A DNA stretch of 64,000 nucleotides from CAZCAQ01 sp964496905 (lineage in GTDB: Bacteria; Patescibacteriota; WWE3; UBA101185; UBA10185): assembly GCA_964496905.1 (NCBI GenBank), contig CAZCAQ010000003.1, positions 1 through 64,000 of the forward strand, read 5' to 3'. Position 1 is the stretch's first letter. Every line of letters starts with the position of its first letter. Made by a program: the position numbers and the translations under genes. Below are positions 25,911 to 34,676 of this stretch, in pieces. The notes below the pieces were generated by a model. That model made no database searches and was not told the origin of the DNA. It saw nothing but the letters and a program-made list of their open reading frames with translations.

Positions 25911-26923
25911 TAAAATTTAGTATAATAATTCCGGTCCGAACCATAAACGAATTTCTACGTGAAAATATTAGCTACCTAATGAAGTTAGATTATGATGCAT
26001 TTGAGGTAATTATTATTCCTGATAACGAAGAAACATATGATTTTAAAGGTGACGCACGTTTTAGAATCTTAGTGTCTGGCATGATGGGCCCAGGTGAAAA
26101 AAGAAATCTTGGAGCGCATGCAGCAACTGGTGAAATTTTAGCCTTTTTGGATGATGATGCATATCCATCAAAAAATTGGCTAGTTGAGGCCGCAAAAGTA
26201 TTTTCAGAAAGACAAATATATGCCTTGGGTTGCCCTGCTGTAACACCTACTAATGCCAAATTTTTAGAAGAGTGTTCAGGCCTTGTTTTGGAATCGCATT
26301 TAGCCAGTGCTGGTACTTTGTATAGGCATAAACCAAAAAAGGCCCAATTTGTAGATGATTACCCAAGTGTTAACCTGTTTGTAAAAAAAGATGCATTTTT
26401 GGCGGTTGGTGGGTTTATTAAAGAATTTTGGCCCGGTGAAGATACCAAGCTTTGTTTGGACTTAATTGAGAAATTCAATATGGAGATTTATTACGACCCT
26501 AGACCAATTGTTTATCATCATAGGCGGGACTTGTTTAGACCTCATTTAAAGCAAGTTTCACGTTACGGACGTCACCGAGGGCAGTTTGCTCGTATTTTTC
26601 CAAAAAATTCACGCAGACTTTCTTATTTCATACCTTCATTTTTTGTATTGGGTATAATTGTTGGAGCTTTTGCATCATTGATTTCACAGCTTTTGGCAAT
26701 CTTGTACTTTGCTACGCTGTTTTTTTACGGTATGCTACTTTTGGTCACTTTTTTTCAATTAGTCTTTTTGGGAAAAGGTGTAAAGAAAGCTTTATATGTA
26801 TGTGCTGGTATTTTTTTAACGCACATAGTATATGGATTAAATTTTTTAAGAGGGTTTATATTTAAGCCAAAACTGGAATTACGTGCTGTAGATCCAAAAA
26901 CTGGCAATTATACTGGAGGTTGA
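25907..26923 (+). CDS. GT2 glycosyltransferase with C-terminal membrane segments
   Basis: 338 residues. The GT-A domain (1-230) has IIIPVRTINEFL, GEKRNLGAHAATGEI and a metal site FLDDDAYPS (about 80-88); GEDTKLCLDL (about 180) is the acceptor-base region (E-D). Two membrane helices lie at about 240-290, and the last 20 residues are polar. It is probably membrane-attached, adding a sugar on the cytosolic side. ATGA overlap with the previous gene; the ferredoxin gene starts two bases after its stop. Confidence 0.8.
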   Translation: MIKFSIIIPVRTINEFLRENISYLMKLDYDAFEVIIIPDNEETYDFKGDARFRILVSGMMGPGEKRNLGAHAATGEILAFLDDDAYPSKNWLVEAAKVFSERQIYALGCPAVTPTNAKFLEECSGLVLESHLASAGTLYRHKPKKAQFVDDYPSVNLFVKKDAFLAVGGFIKEFWPGEDTKLCLDLIEKFNMEIYYDPRPIVYHHRRDLFRPHLKQVSRYGRHRGQFARIFPKNSRRLSYFIPSFFVLGIIVGAFASLISQLLAILYFATLFFYGMLLLVTFFQLVFLGKGVKKALYVCAGIFLTHIVYGLNFLRGFIFKPKLELRAVDPKTGNYTGG

Positions 26924-26924
26924 T

Positions 26925-27182
26925 ATGAAGGGACAAAATGAATTTGCAACACAGCCTGGTGCAAAGGTAAAAATAAAAGTAATCAATGAATTATGTATAA
27001 GTGCAGGTATTTGCATTATTAGGGCTCCTGAAACTTTTGATTTGGATGATGATGGTATTGCCTATTTAAAAGAAGGTACATGGGATGAAGCAGTGGATAT
27101 AATTGAAGCAGCTAAAGCATGTCCAACGACGGCTATTATCGTAGAGGATTTAAACGGGAATCAGCTTTACCCAGCTGTTTAA
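26925..27182 (+). CDS. small ferredoxin, [3Fe-4S]-type cysteine pattern
   Basis: 85 residues. Three cysteines: Cys24 and Cys30 (C-I-S-A-G-I-C, where Ala27 replaces the middle cysteine of a [4Fe-4S] motif) and Cys66-Pro67 (ACPTTAI). This is the pattern of [3Fe-4S] ferredoxins of the P450-partner type. A GGAGGT ribosome site lies upstream and the gene is two bases after a GT2 gene. The next gene is a radical SAM enzyme, so this is probably its electron donor; that pairing is inference. Confidence 0.8.
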   Translation: MKGQNEFATQPGAKVKIKVINELCISAGICIIRAPETFDLDDDGIAYLKEGTWDEAVDIIEAAKACPTTAIIVEDLNGNQLYPAV

Positions 27183-27213
27183 AAATCATATCTATATGCA
27201 TCTATTAATTACT

Positions 27214-27240
27214 TGTTTCAACTTTCATATTTGATATACT
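27214..27240 (+). promoter_or_regulatory. promoter of the radical SAM gene
   Basis: TTGTTT (27214-27219), a short 15-bp spacer, then TATACT (27235-27240) with an upstream TGA (extended -10). The ATG follows after exactly six bases, so the mRNA is predicted to be leaderless. Confidence 0.5.
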
Positions 27241-27246
27241 TTAAAC

Positions 27247-28938
27247 ATGGCTTATAAAATCGCAGTAGGTTACCCGCCTATTGAATCTGCAAAAGGCGTA
27301 CCGCTACTGTCCCAAAACAGGCAATTTCAATACTTTAACGCTCCAACATACATTTATCCTATGGTACCTGCATATGCGGCTAGCATGGCTCAAAGCAAAG
27401 GTTATGAAGTCATTTGGATGGATGGTATTGCAGAAAAGCAATCATATGACGTTTGGCTTTCAGAACTTATGCAAGAAGCTCCAAACTTGCTTATGATTGA
27501 AACAAAATCACCCGTTGTACGCCAACATTGGGCAATCATAGACGACATAAAAAAGAATTGTCCAAACACGCAAGTAATTTTAGTAGGTGATCAAGTAACT
27601 TTTAAACCTCAAGAATCCATGGATAATTGCTCTGTAGATTATATTATTACAGGCGGCGATTATGATTTTATGCTTACTGAACTGGCTGATTCTATTACAA
27701 AAGGTGTAGAGCTCGTTGGCGGTATTTGGGGACGTAAAAACAACACCAATTTTAAATTTTCAGAATTAATGCGTTGGAAGGATTCAGATGTTAATGGTAA
27801 AGAAGCTTACTGGCTCAGTGGACCGCTTGTTCAAAAGCATGATTTAGATACTTTACCTTTTGTAGACCGTGACTTAACCAAGTGGGAACTTTACGCATAT
27901 GCCAATGGTAATTACAAATATACACCTGCAACTTACATGTATTCTGGAAAGGATTGTTGGTATAACAGATGCACTTTTTGTGTTTGGGATCACACAATTA
28001 ATCCTTTAGGAACTTACCGTCGTTTCTCACCAGAAAGGCTTTTTGCCGAAGTAAAACACGTTGTCGACAATTATGGCGTAAAAGAGATTTTTGATGACGC
28101 TGGGACATTATTTATTGGTCCTCCTTTAAAAAAATTCTGCAATTTGCTTATTGAGTCTGGTTACAACAAAAAAGTAGTTTTTGGGTGCAATATGCGCCTT
28201 AATGCCTTAACTCAAGAATATTATGACTTAATGGGTAAAGCTAACTTCCGCTTTATTTTGTACGGTATGGAATCTGCAAATCAATATACCTTGGACATGC
28301 TAGATAAAGGTATGAAAGTCCACCAAATAGAAGAAGGCGTAAGAATGGCCAAAAAAGCAGGGCTTGAGCCCCATTTAACCATTATGCTTGGTTATCCATG
28401 GGAAAGTGAAGCCGATGCCCGAAATACTATTGCACTCTCCAAGATGCTCTTTAAAAAAGGCTATGTAGATACTATGCAGGGCACAATAGTAATTCCATAT
28501 CCTGGAACGCCCTTGTACCAACAGTGCATTGATAACGATTGGTTAACAGTTGATCCACTAGATTATGAAGCCTTTGATATGCGCAGACCAGTCATGAAAG
28601 TTCCTTTTGAAGAACAAAAGCTTTACGACATGATGCAAGAACTTTATTCGTCATTTTTTACTCCTCAATATTTTATGCGCAAAATGCTTTCGATAAGAAA
28701 ATGGGACGATATTAAGTTTTTTTGGTTTTCGGGCAAAAAGCTTATTGGACACTTGCTAGACTTTGACAGTGGCCAAACAAACATAAGTGTTACATCAGTG
28801 GAATTTTGGAAAAACGCAACAAAAAGCATGGTAACCCACTTAAGACCTAAAAAAGAAGATGAAATTATTAAAGAAAATGTTAAGACCAGCGCTGAAGTCG
28901 AGGTAGCTGCACGTAAAACTCTTTCTGAAAAATTATAG
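27247..28938 (+). CDS. B12-binding-type radical SAM protein
   Basis: 563 residues. Residues about 35-155 form a cobalamin-binding-like Rossmann domain (PAYAASMAQSKGYEVIWMDG...LLMIETKSPV...ILVGDQVTF). The radical SAM core (about 228-440) has Cys237, Cys242 and Cys245 in DCWYNRCTFC, spaced C-x4-C-x2-C as in many B12 radical SAM proteins, then a GGE-like DDAG and YGMES. The C-terminal 110 residues are helical. Such enzymes do methylations or difficult rearrangements. Within a glycan locus, a role in modifying a sugar or lipid carrier is possible but unproven. A ferredoxin gene lies directly upstream. Confidence 0.85.
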   Translation: MAYKIAVGYPPIESAKGVPLLSQNRQFQYFNAPTYIYPMVPAYAASMAQSKGYEVIWMDGIAEKQSYDVWLSELMQEAPNLLMIETKSPVVRQHWAIIDDIKKNCPNTQVILVGDQVTFKPQESMDNCSVDYIITGGDYDFMLTELADSITKGVELVGGIWGRKNNTNFKFSELMRWKDSDVNGKEAYWLSGPLVQKHDLDTLPFVDRDLTKWELYAYANGNYKYTPATYMYSGKDCWYNRCTFCVWDHTINPLGTYRRFSPERLFAEVKHVVDNYGVKEIFDDAGTLFIGPPLKKFCNLLIESGYNKKVVFGCNMRLNALTQEYYDLMGKANFRFILYGMESANQYTLDMLDKGMKVHQIEEGVRMAKKAGLEPHLTIMLGYPWESEADARNTIALSKMLFKKGYVDTMQGTIVIPYPGTPLYQQCIDNDWLTVDPLDYEAFDMRRPVMKVPFEEQKLYDMMQELYSSFFTPQYFMRKMLSIRKWDDIKFFWFSGKKLIGHLLDFDSGQTNISVTSVEFWKNATKSMVTHLRPKKEDEIIKENVKTSAEVEVAARKTLSEKL

Positions 28939-28970
28939 ACAGTGTAAATATCCAAAAACCCCAAAGTTTT

Positions 28971-28983
28971 ATGATAATATCAT
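28971..28983 (+). promoter_or_regulatory. -10 element inside a palindrome, upstream of a GT2 gene
   Basis: ATGATA-A-TATCAT is a perfect palindrome containing TAATAT (28975-28980), nine bases before the ATG at 28990. No -35 is clear. The arrangement matches the promoter at 6655-6668: palindrome over the -10 and a 9-base gap to a GT2 start codon. Confidence 0.35.
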
Positions 28984-28989
28984 TCTGCA

Positions 28990-30000
28990 ATGCAAAGTGT
29001 TTCTTTTTTAATACCAACTCTTAATTCAGCGTCAGTGCTAGATGCTTGTCTAGCATCTATTGCAGCACAAGACTACCCAAAAGAACAAATCGAAATAGTG
29101 ATTGCAGATGGAGGTTCTACAGACGCAACGCTTGAAATTGCAAAGAAGTTTAATGCAAAAATTGTTAAAAACAGTTTAAAAACTGGTGAAGCTGGAAAAG
29201 CAGTTGCGCTTAATGCTTCAACAGGAGAATTAGTCGCGTTTGTAGATTCCGATAATATTTTACCTAACCCAAACTGGCTAAAGGAAATGACTTTGCCCCT
29301 TAGTAGACACTTGGACGCAATTGGAAGCGAGCCTTGGGCATATACCTGGCGTAAGCAAGATGCATTTATAACTAGATATTGTGCGTTAATTGGAATGAAT
29401 GACCCAATAGTACATTTTTTTGGGAATTATGATCGCTTAAACTTACTTACAAATAAATGGACCGAAGTACCACATGAGGAACAAGACATGGGGGAATATT
29501 TATTAGTTACTTTTGACAAAAGAGGAATTCCGACAATTGGTGCAAATGGTACAGTATTTAGGGCGGATATTCTAAAAAAATATGCAAAATCAGATTATTT
29601 GTTTGATATTGATATCTTAGCAACAATATTGGCTGAGACAGGTTCTATTAACTTTATTAAAACAAAAAATGGCATAATTCACACTTTTTGCGAAAGTGAT
29701 GTATCTAAATTTGCACGAAAGCAAAAACGCAGAGTTCTTGATTATACTCATCACGTAAAAGCTGGTAATCGAAATTACGATTGGAAGTTTAAATCACATG
29801 CTATACCCATGTTTATTTTATACTGTATAACTGTATTACCTTTAATTTTTCAAGCGACCAAGGGTTATTTAAAAAAAGCTGATCGAGCTTGGTTTTTTCA
29901 TATATTGGCTTGTGAAATTACACTTTGGGAATATGGCGTTGGCATTTTAAAAAGTAGTGTCAAACGCGCAGAATTTGACAGGTCAAAATGGAAACAATAG
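28990..30000 (+). CDS. GT2 family glycosyltransferase with membrane helix
   Basis: 336 residues. GT-A domain with FLIPTLNSASVLDACL, ADGGSTDATLEIA and the metal site VDSDNILPNPNW (about 84-95). One or two hydrophobic segments lie near the C-terminus (about 270-285). It starts a new transcription unit after the radical SAM gene. It probably acts on a lipid-linked acceptor in the cytosol; sugar unknown. Confidence 0.8.
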   Translation: MQSVSFLIPTLNSASVLDACLASIAAQDYPKEQIEIVIADGGSTDATLEIAKKFNAKIVKNSLKTGEAGKAVALNASTGELVAFVDSDNILPNPNWLKEMTLPLSRHLDAIGSEPWAYTWRKQDAFITRYCALIGMNDPIVHFFGNYDRLNLLTNKWTEVPHEEQDMGEYLLVTFDKRGIPTIGANGTVFRADILKKYAKSDYLFDIDILATILAETGSINFIKTKNGIIHTFCESDVSKFARKQKRRVLDYTHHVKAGNRNYDWKFKSHAIPMFILYCITVLPLIFQATKGYLKKADRAWFFHILACEITLWEYGVGILKSSVKRAEFDRSKWKQ

Positions 30001-30012
30001 GCTTTTAGTACA

Positions 30013-31170
30013 ATGAAAAATAATCGACCACATTTGCTCTTAATTTGTCCATTCGCCTCGCCCAATATTGGTGGAGTTGAATCTCACCTTGATAAATTGA
30101 TCAAATATGCACTATCAAATAATTTTTATGTAACGCTTTTAACTTATCAACCATTAACACGGCGTATTAAAGCCCCTAAAGAAGAACATAGCGAAAATCT
30201 AGAGATTTATCGCATCTCTTGGTTTGGTATAGGTCTATTTCCAAAAATTGAGAACTATTTTCCGTTAGTTTTTATATATTTATTTCCAGGATTGTTTATT
30301 GGAGCGTTACACTATTTATTAAAAAATCATAAATCTGTAGATGTAATTCATGCTCATGGGTTAGTTGCTGCGTGTATTACTAAGTTGTGTAACTTTTTCT
30401 TTAAAAAAAGAACAATTGTAAGTACACATGCGGTATATAGTTTTGAAAACCGGGCGTTGCTCTCAATACTTACTAAATGGATATTAATTAGTTTTGATGT
30501 AATTCTTGCTGTCTCTAAAGTTTCGCGCCAAGAATTAATACGAATGGGTTTGTTCGAAACTAAAATAAAAGTGCATCCTAACTGGATTGATACCACAGTT
30601 TTTAGTCCTGAAGCAACTAAACCTACACAAATGCCAAAAAGTTTTAATGTCCTTTTTGTGGGAAGATTGCTTGAAAAAAAGGGTATTTTGCTTTTTTTGG
30701 AAGCAGCTAAAAAAATGCCTAGTGTAGGATTTCATATAGTAGGAGACGGACCTGAGCTTCAAGCCGTAACTGAAGCAAAAACGGCCTGCAGTAATATCTA
30801 TTACTATGGAGTTCTAATGCAGTCAGATCAACAGCAGTTAGCAGATTTAGTGTCACTTTATGCCAATTGTGACTATTTAATTTCGCCGTATACTTATGAT
30901 GAGGGTTTTTCCACAACGCTAATTGAAGCACTTGCGTGTGGTACACCCTTAATTATTACGGACAGAGGATCTCCGCCAACCTTTATCACTAATAAAGTAG
31001 CTCATTTTTTACCAGCGAACTTCACACTCCATGATTTAGTCAAAATAATAGAACAAGTAGCTACTTTTCCAAAAAAGGAGCTTAGTAAAGCCTGCAGAAA
31101 TTACAGTATTAACAACTTTGGATTTAAAAATGCAGATATAATACTGGAAAGCTACTCTCAAAAGAGTTAA
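30013..31170 (+). CDS. GT4 family glycosyltransferase
   Basis: 385 residues, GT-B fold. The N-terminal PNIGGVESHLDKL loop, VIHAHGLVAA, the donor-half FVGRLLEKKGILLFLEA and YDEGFSTTLIEALACG with the two glutamates are all present. One stretch at about 90-105 (FIYLFPGLFIGAL) is hydrophobic enough to touch the membrane. Gap of 12 bases to the previous gene. Substrate unknown. Confidence 0.85.
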   Translation: MKNNRPHLLLICPFASPNIGGVESHLDKLIKYALSNNFYVTLLTYQPLTRRIKAPKEEHSENLEIYRISWFGIGLFPKIENYFPLVFIYLFPGLFIGALHYLLKNHKSVDVIHAHGLVAACITKLCNFFFKKRTIVSTHAVYSFENRALLSILTKWILISFDVILAVSKVSRQELIRMGLFETKIKVHPNWIDTTVFSPEATKPTQMPKSFNVLFVGRLLEKKGILLFLEAAKKMPSVGFHIVGDGPELQAVTEAKTACSNIYYYGVLMQSDQQQLADLVSLYANCDYLISPYTYDEGFSTTLIEALACGTPLIITDRGSPPTFITNKVAHFLPANFTLHDLVKIIEQVATFPKKELSKACRNYSINNFGFKNADIILESYSQKS

Positions 31171-31179
31171 TATTCATCA

Positions 31180-32082
31180 ATGGCCTTAACACAAAATCAG
31201 CAAGAAAAATTACAAAAAATTCTAAGCAAAACCGGCGACCTGAATTTTAAAAGACGTGTTTTAACAATGCTTGACTATTTAGATATTCAAACTGGTGACA
31301 AAATTTTAGATATGGGTTGTGGCGAAGGTTTTTACAGTATGATTTTTGACCAGCTATATGATTGTCAAGTCATAGCGGTAGACTATGACGACGCAATAAT
31401 GGGCATGGCCAAAGAATGGTTAAAAGGCAGCACCAAAGTAACTTTTGAATTGGGGGATATTTGCAATCTTAGGTTTCCAAATGACTATTTTGACAAAATT
31501 ATTTGTACAGAAGTCTTAGAGCACATTACTGATCACAAAAAAGCAACAAGTGAACTTTATAGGGTTTTAAAACCATCAGGGAAACTGGCCGTGACTGTGC
31601 CAAACAAAAATTACCCATTTATGTGGGACCCCATAAACAAAGTTCGTGAAGGTTTGGGTTTAGGCCATTTTAACCCTTTAAACGGCTTTTGGGGTGGCAT
31701 TTGGGCATATGATCATAAAAGGCTATATTTGCCTCAAGATTTAAAAGAACTATTAGAAAGCGAAAAGTTTACTGTAGAGAAGCTACAAGTTTTAACTCAT
31801 TATGGAGTTCCGTTTAATCATCTTGTTTTATACACAGGTAAAAATATGTATACAAAAATGCCTGTTCCAGATGAAGTAAAAGAAAATATGGAAAAATTTA
31901 ATTGGTCGCAAGAACAAAGCTCTAATGCTAAAGCTAAATCAAGCTTTCTTGGTACTATTATGGTTAAAGCAATAGCCGTAGCTTTTTCAATTATGAAAAA
32001 AGTTGATGCACACAATAATCAGGATTTTCCTCTTGATAAATCAACCATGGCTGTAGCTGCACTTGCCGTAAAGAAGATGTAA
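31180..32082 (+). CDS. class I SAM-dependent methyltransferase
   Basis: 300 residues. Motif I KILDMGCGEG (41-50), acidic strand 2 end Asp68 (VIAVDYD), motif IV IICTEVLEHI and VLKPSGKLAVTVP. The region after 180 is a long lid. The ATG lies six bases after TAATAT (31168-31173), so it may be leaderless. It is first of three consecutive, different methyltransferases; a role in O-methylating a glycan sugar is plausible, but quinone or small-molecule methylation cannot be excluded. Confidence 0.8.
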   Translation: MALTQNQQEKLQKILSKTGDLNFKRRVLTMLDYLDIQTGDKILDMGCGEGFYSMIFDQLYDCQVIAVDYDDAIMGMAKEWLKGSTKVTFELGDICNLRFPNDYFDKIICTEVLEHITDHKKATSELYRVLKPSGKLAVTVPNKNYPFMWDPINKVREGLGLGHFNPLNGFWGGIWAYDHKRLYLPQDLKELLESEKFTVEKLQVLTHYGVPFNHLVLYTGKNMYTKMPVPDEVKENMEKFNWSQEQSSNAKAKSSFLGTIMVKAIAVAFSIMKKVDAHNNQDFPLDKSTMAVAALAVKKM

Positions 32083-32083
32083 A

Positions 32084-32716
32084 ATGGATTACAAAACTGA
32101 CTATAAATTCGGCACACTTATTTCTCCCGTATTTACTACAACACTAAATAGGCTCTGTTTTAATAAAAAAGTTTTGGATGTTGGATGCGGTACAGGTGAT
32201 TATATACAATTTTTCGGTAAAGACTCGCTAGGCCTAGATATTTCTCCCGAAAATATTGCAGAAGCAAAAAAAAGAGATCTAAATGTTAAAAGTTTTGACT
32301 TTAACTCGCCTACAAATCTTGATGAAAAATTTGACGTTGCATTTTGTTCACAAGTATTGGAGCATGTTGAATCGCCAATCGCCCTATTAAGGTTTATATA
32401 TAGTTCCTTAAATGAAAATGGTAGCTTACTAATTTCAGTACCAAATGAGCAAAGCATAATTCACCTAAAGTATCCTTATTTTACAAAAAACGGCAATCAT
32501 CTGTATAGTTTTTCGGTAAACAACTTAAAAGAATTATTACTTGTTGCAGGATTTGTACCCACAGAAGTAATTTATGACTACTACACTATACAAATACGCA
32601 AGTTAAAACTAGATTCAGTACTTTGCTTATTAAACTATTTACCGAGTATACTTAAAAATAGATTGGCATGGTCCTATTGGATTATAGCTACCCGATCGCC
32701 AATTAAAAACAGCTAA
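32084..32716 (+). CDS. class I SAM-dependent methyltransferase
   Basis: 210 residues. Motif I KVLDVGCGTGDY (29-40), Asp52 (LGLDIS), VAFCSQVLEHV and LNENGSLLISVPNE. It is shorter than its neighbour and of the Methyltransf_11/12 type. It starts one base after the previous stop and so is translated with it. Acceptor unknown. Confidence 0.8.
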   Translation: MDYKTDYKFGTLISPVFTTTLNRLCFNKKVLDVGCGTGDYIQFFGKDSLGLDISPENIAEAKKRDLNVKSFDFNSPTNLDEKFDVAFCSQVLEHVESPIALLRFIYSSLNENGSLLISVPNEQSIIHLKYPYFTKNGNHLYSFSVNNLKELLLVAGFVPTEVIYDYYTIQIRKLKLDSVLCLLNYLPSILKNRLAWSYWIIATRSPIKNS

Positions 32717-32742
32717 AGTTACAATTTAGAAAGGATTTGACA

Positions 32743-33486
32743 ATGATTAGTAAAACAAGATGGAAAGAAGCTCAAGAGTTTGAACTTAATGATTGGAAAA
32801 ATGAGGCTGATATTATGCAAAAAGAGTGGGATGAAGCTTTTAAAAAATTTAACGCTTATTTTGGCGAACTTGAACAAAAGCTTGGCGTTACAGAAAATTG
32901 GAAAATTTTAGATATTGGTTGCAATGTAACATGTGTTTCTCGCATGATAAAAGAAGGCGAACATATTGGCGTTGAACCATTGGCCGATGCACTGGACTTA
33001 AACTCTAAAGTTGAAGGCATAACAATTCATAATGGAATGGGTGAAGATATGCCATTTTTAACTACTGGCTCTATAGACCTTGCCATTTGTAGAAATGTAA
33101 TTGATCATACGCATGTTCCTGAAAAAGTCATAGATGAGGTTGTTCGTGTTTTAAAGCCTGAGGGGTACTTTTTTCTTGCGTGCTATGTTTATAATCCTTT
33201 TATAACTTTTGTAAAAAACTTTGGTGAGGCCGTTAAGATTTTGCGAAATGTGGGACACCCTCACACTTACACAATGGAAACTTTAGAAGATCTTGTTAAT
33301 AAAGACTTTAAAATAATAGATCGAAAAGTTATTTACGAAGGAGTAGATCCAAACGATTTTGGTAAAATTGATGAAAACAAAGGCAATTTATCAGCAATTC
33401 AAAAATCGGTAATGTTTGTAAACGACAAAGTATTGCGGAATAAGTGGTTTGTAAGAGAATACTCCCTACTCTGTCAAAGAATATGA
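32743..33486 (+). CDS. methyltransferase-like protein with degenerate motif I
   Basis: 247 residues. The class I fold order is clear: strand 1 and loop WKILDIGCNVTC (53-64), Glu78 (HIGVEPL), LAICRNVIDHTH and RVLKPEGYFFLACY. The motif I loop that normally reads D-x-G-C-G-x-G has Asn and Thr in place of the glycines, so SAM binding may be changed. The open frame starts at a TTG (32737), but the ATG at 32743, eight bases after AAAGGA, is preferred. Third in a row of methyltransferases; ATGA overlap with the next GT4. Confidence 0.7.
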   Translation: MISKTRWKEAQEFELNDWKNEADIMQKEWDEAFKKFNAYFGELEQKLGVTENWKILDIGCNVTCVSRMIKEGEHIGVEPLADALDLNSKVEGITIHNGMGEDMPFLTTGSIDLAICRNVIDHTHVPEKVIDEVVRVLKPEGYFFLACYVYNPFITFVKNFGEAVKILRNVGHPHTYTMETLEDLVNKDFKIIDRKVIYEGVDPNDFGKIDENKGNLSAIQKSVMFVNDKVLRNKWFVREYSLLCQRI

Positions 33487-34673
33487 AATCGGTTCTTTTT
33501 TTGTTTGCGCAACTTCTTGATTCTTCAGCAGCCGCAAGTGGCGGAGATGTGCTGAGCAAAAAAATCGTAGATTACATGTCACAAGACTCTGACTTTAAAG
33601 TCGAGCTTATTGTGCCAAAAGTAGCACAAACCAGTTTTTCATTGCAAAATGCTCAAATTTGGCCTATTGGGGAGTCTTACCTTGAAAAGCGGTTTTATAA
33701 TTTTAATAAAATTTGGCAAATTTTGCCTTTGTACGTAGCTAGAGCCGTTGAAGCACTTCAAACAATCAACAAACTTTCGGTAGATATAGTGGTAACAACT
33801 GGAGATTTTTTTTGCAATGTTATTCCAGCTTGGTTTTATAAGGTAAAGCATAGTAATACACAGTGGGTAGCTTATGTTTATCATGTTAATTCAAACCCTT
33901 TTACACGGAAAAACTATTTTTTTCGCAGTCTAGTTTCTTATTGCATACAGCGCATCAGCTTTGTCTTTATTGTAAACAGAGCAGATGTGCTTTTTGTGTT
34001 GAACAAAGCCGTTTTTGATTATTTTAAAAAAAGAGGCTATAAAGGCGAATTAATAATTTCCGGAGCTGGAATCGATGTTGCTGCTATTAGTCTAGAAATT
34101 AAAAATATAGGTCAACAGAAAAAAGAAAATAAAATAGTCTTTTTAGGTCGGGTTAATCCTTCTAAAGGAGTTTTTGATCTTCCAGCCATTATGGAGCAAC
34201 TACTACTTAAAAACCCGGCGCTTAAGCTTGATATAATCGGTACTTCGGATAGTGAAACTAAAGCAAAGCTCGAACAGGCATTTGTCGATAAAAGGTGCCT
34301 TACGAAAGTGACTTTTCACGGTTTTTTGCCTAGACCCGACGTTCTGCGCTTAGTTAGCACTGCGCAGGTATTTACATTTCCGTCATATGAGGAAGGGTGG
34401 GGAATAGTGCTATTTGAGAGTATACTTGCGGGTACAATTCCAGTTGTATACGACTTGCCTGTATTTAAAGAACTATTTGCAGACGCTATAAGCTCGGCAC
34501 CGGTAGGAGATATTCAAGTCTTTTCTACAAAAGTTGATGAGGTATTACTATATGAGTCCTCTACATATGGTAGCAAGCTTGATGATTTAATAAAAATTGT
34601 AGAAAAACACGACATGTTACAAGTATATGAAACACAAAAAAAAGTACTACTTAAACTAAAGTCTAACGCTTAA
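33483..34673 (+). CDS. GT4 family glycosyltransferase
   Basis: 396 residues from the ATG that overlaps the methyltransferase stop (ATGA); a GTG 39 bases earlier is less likely. GT-B fold with an N-terminal ASGGDVLSKKIVDYM loop, FLGRVNPSKGVFDLPAIM and YEEGWGIVLFESILAG with the paired glutamates. It is probably cytosolic or peripheral at the membrane. Linkage unknown. Confidence 0.8.
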   Translation: MKSVLFLFAQLLDSSAAASGGDVLSKKIVDYMSQDSDFKVELIVPKVAQTSFSLQNAQIWPIGESYLEKRFYNFNKIWQILPLYVARAVEALQTINKLSVDIVVTTGDFFCNVIPAWFYKVKHSNTQWVAYVYHVNSNPFTRKNYFFRSLVSYCIQRISFVFIVNRADVLFVLNKAVFDYFKKRGYKGELIISGAGIDVAAISLEIKNIGQQKKENKIVFLGRVNPSKGVFDLPAIMEQLLLKNPALKLDIIGTSDSETKAKLEQAFVDKRCLTKVTFHGFLPRPDVLRLVSTAQVFTFPSYEEGWGIVLFESILAGTIPVVYDLPVFKELFADAISSAPVGDIQVFSTKVDEVLLYESSTYGSKLDDLIKIVEKHDMLQVYETQKKVLLKLKSNA

Positions 34674-34676
34674 CTT

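Noticed and set aside
33444..33482. Earlier GTG start of the GT4 gene
   Set aside because: The ATG at 33483 overlaps the previous stop as ATGA, like many genes here, and gives a typical GT4 N-terminus.
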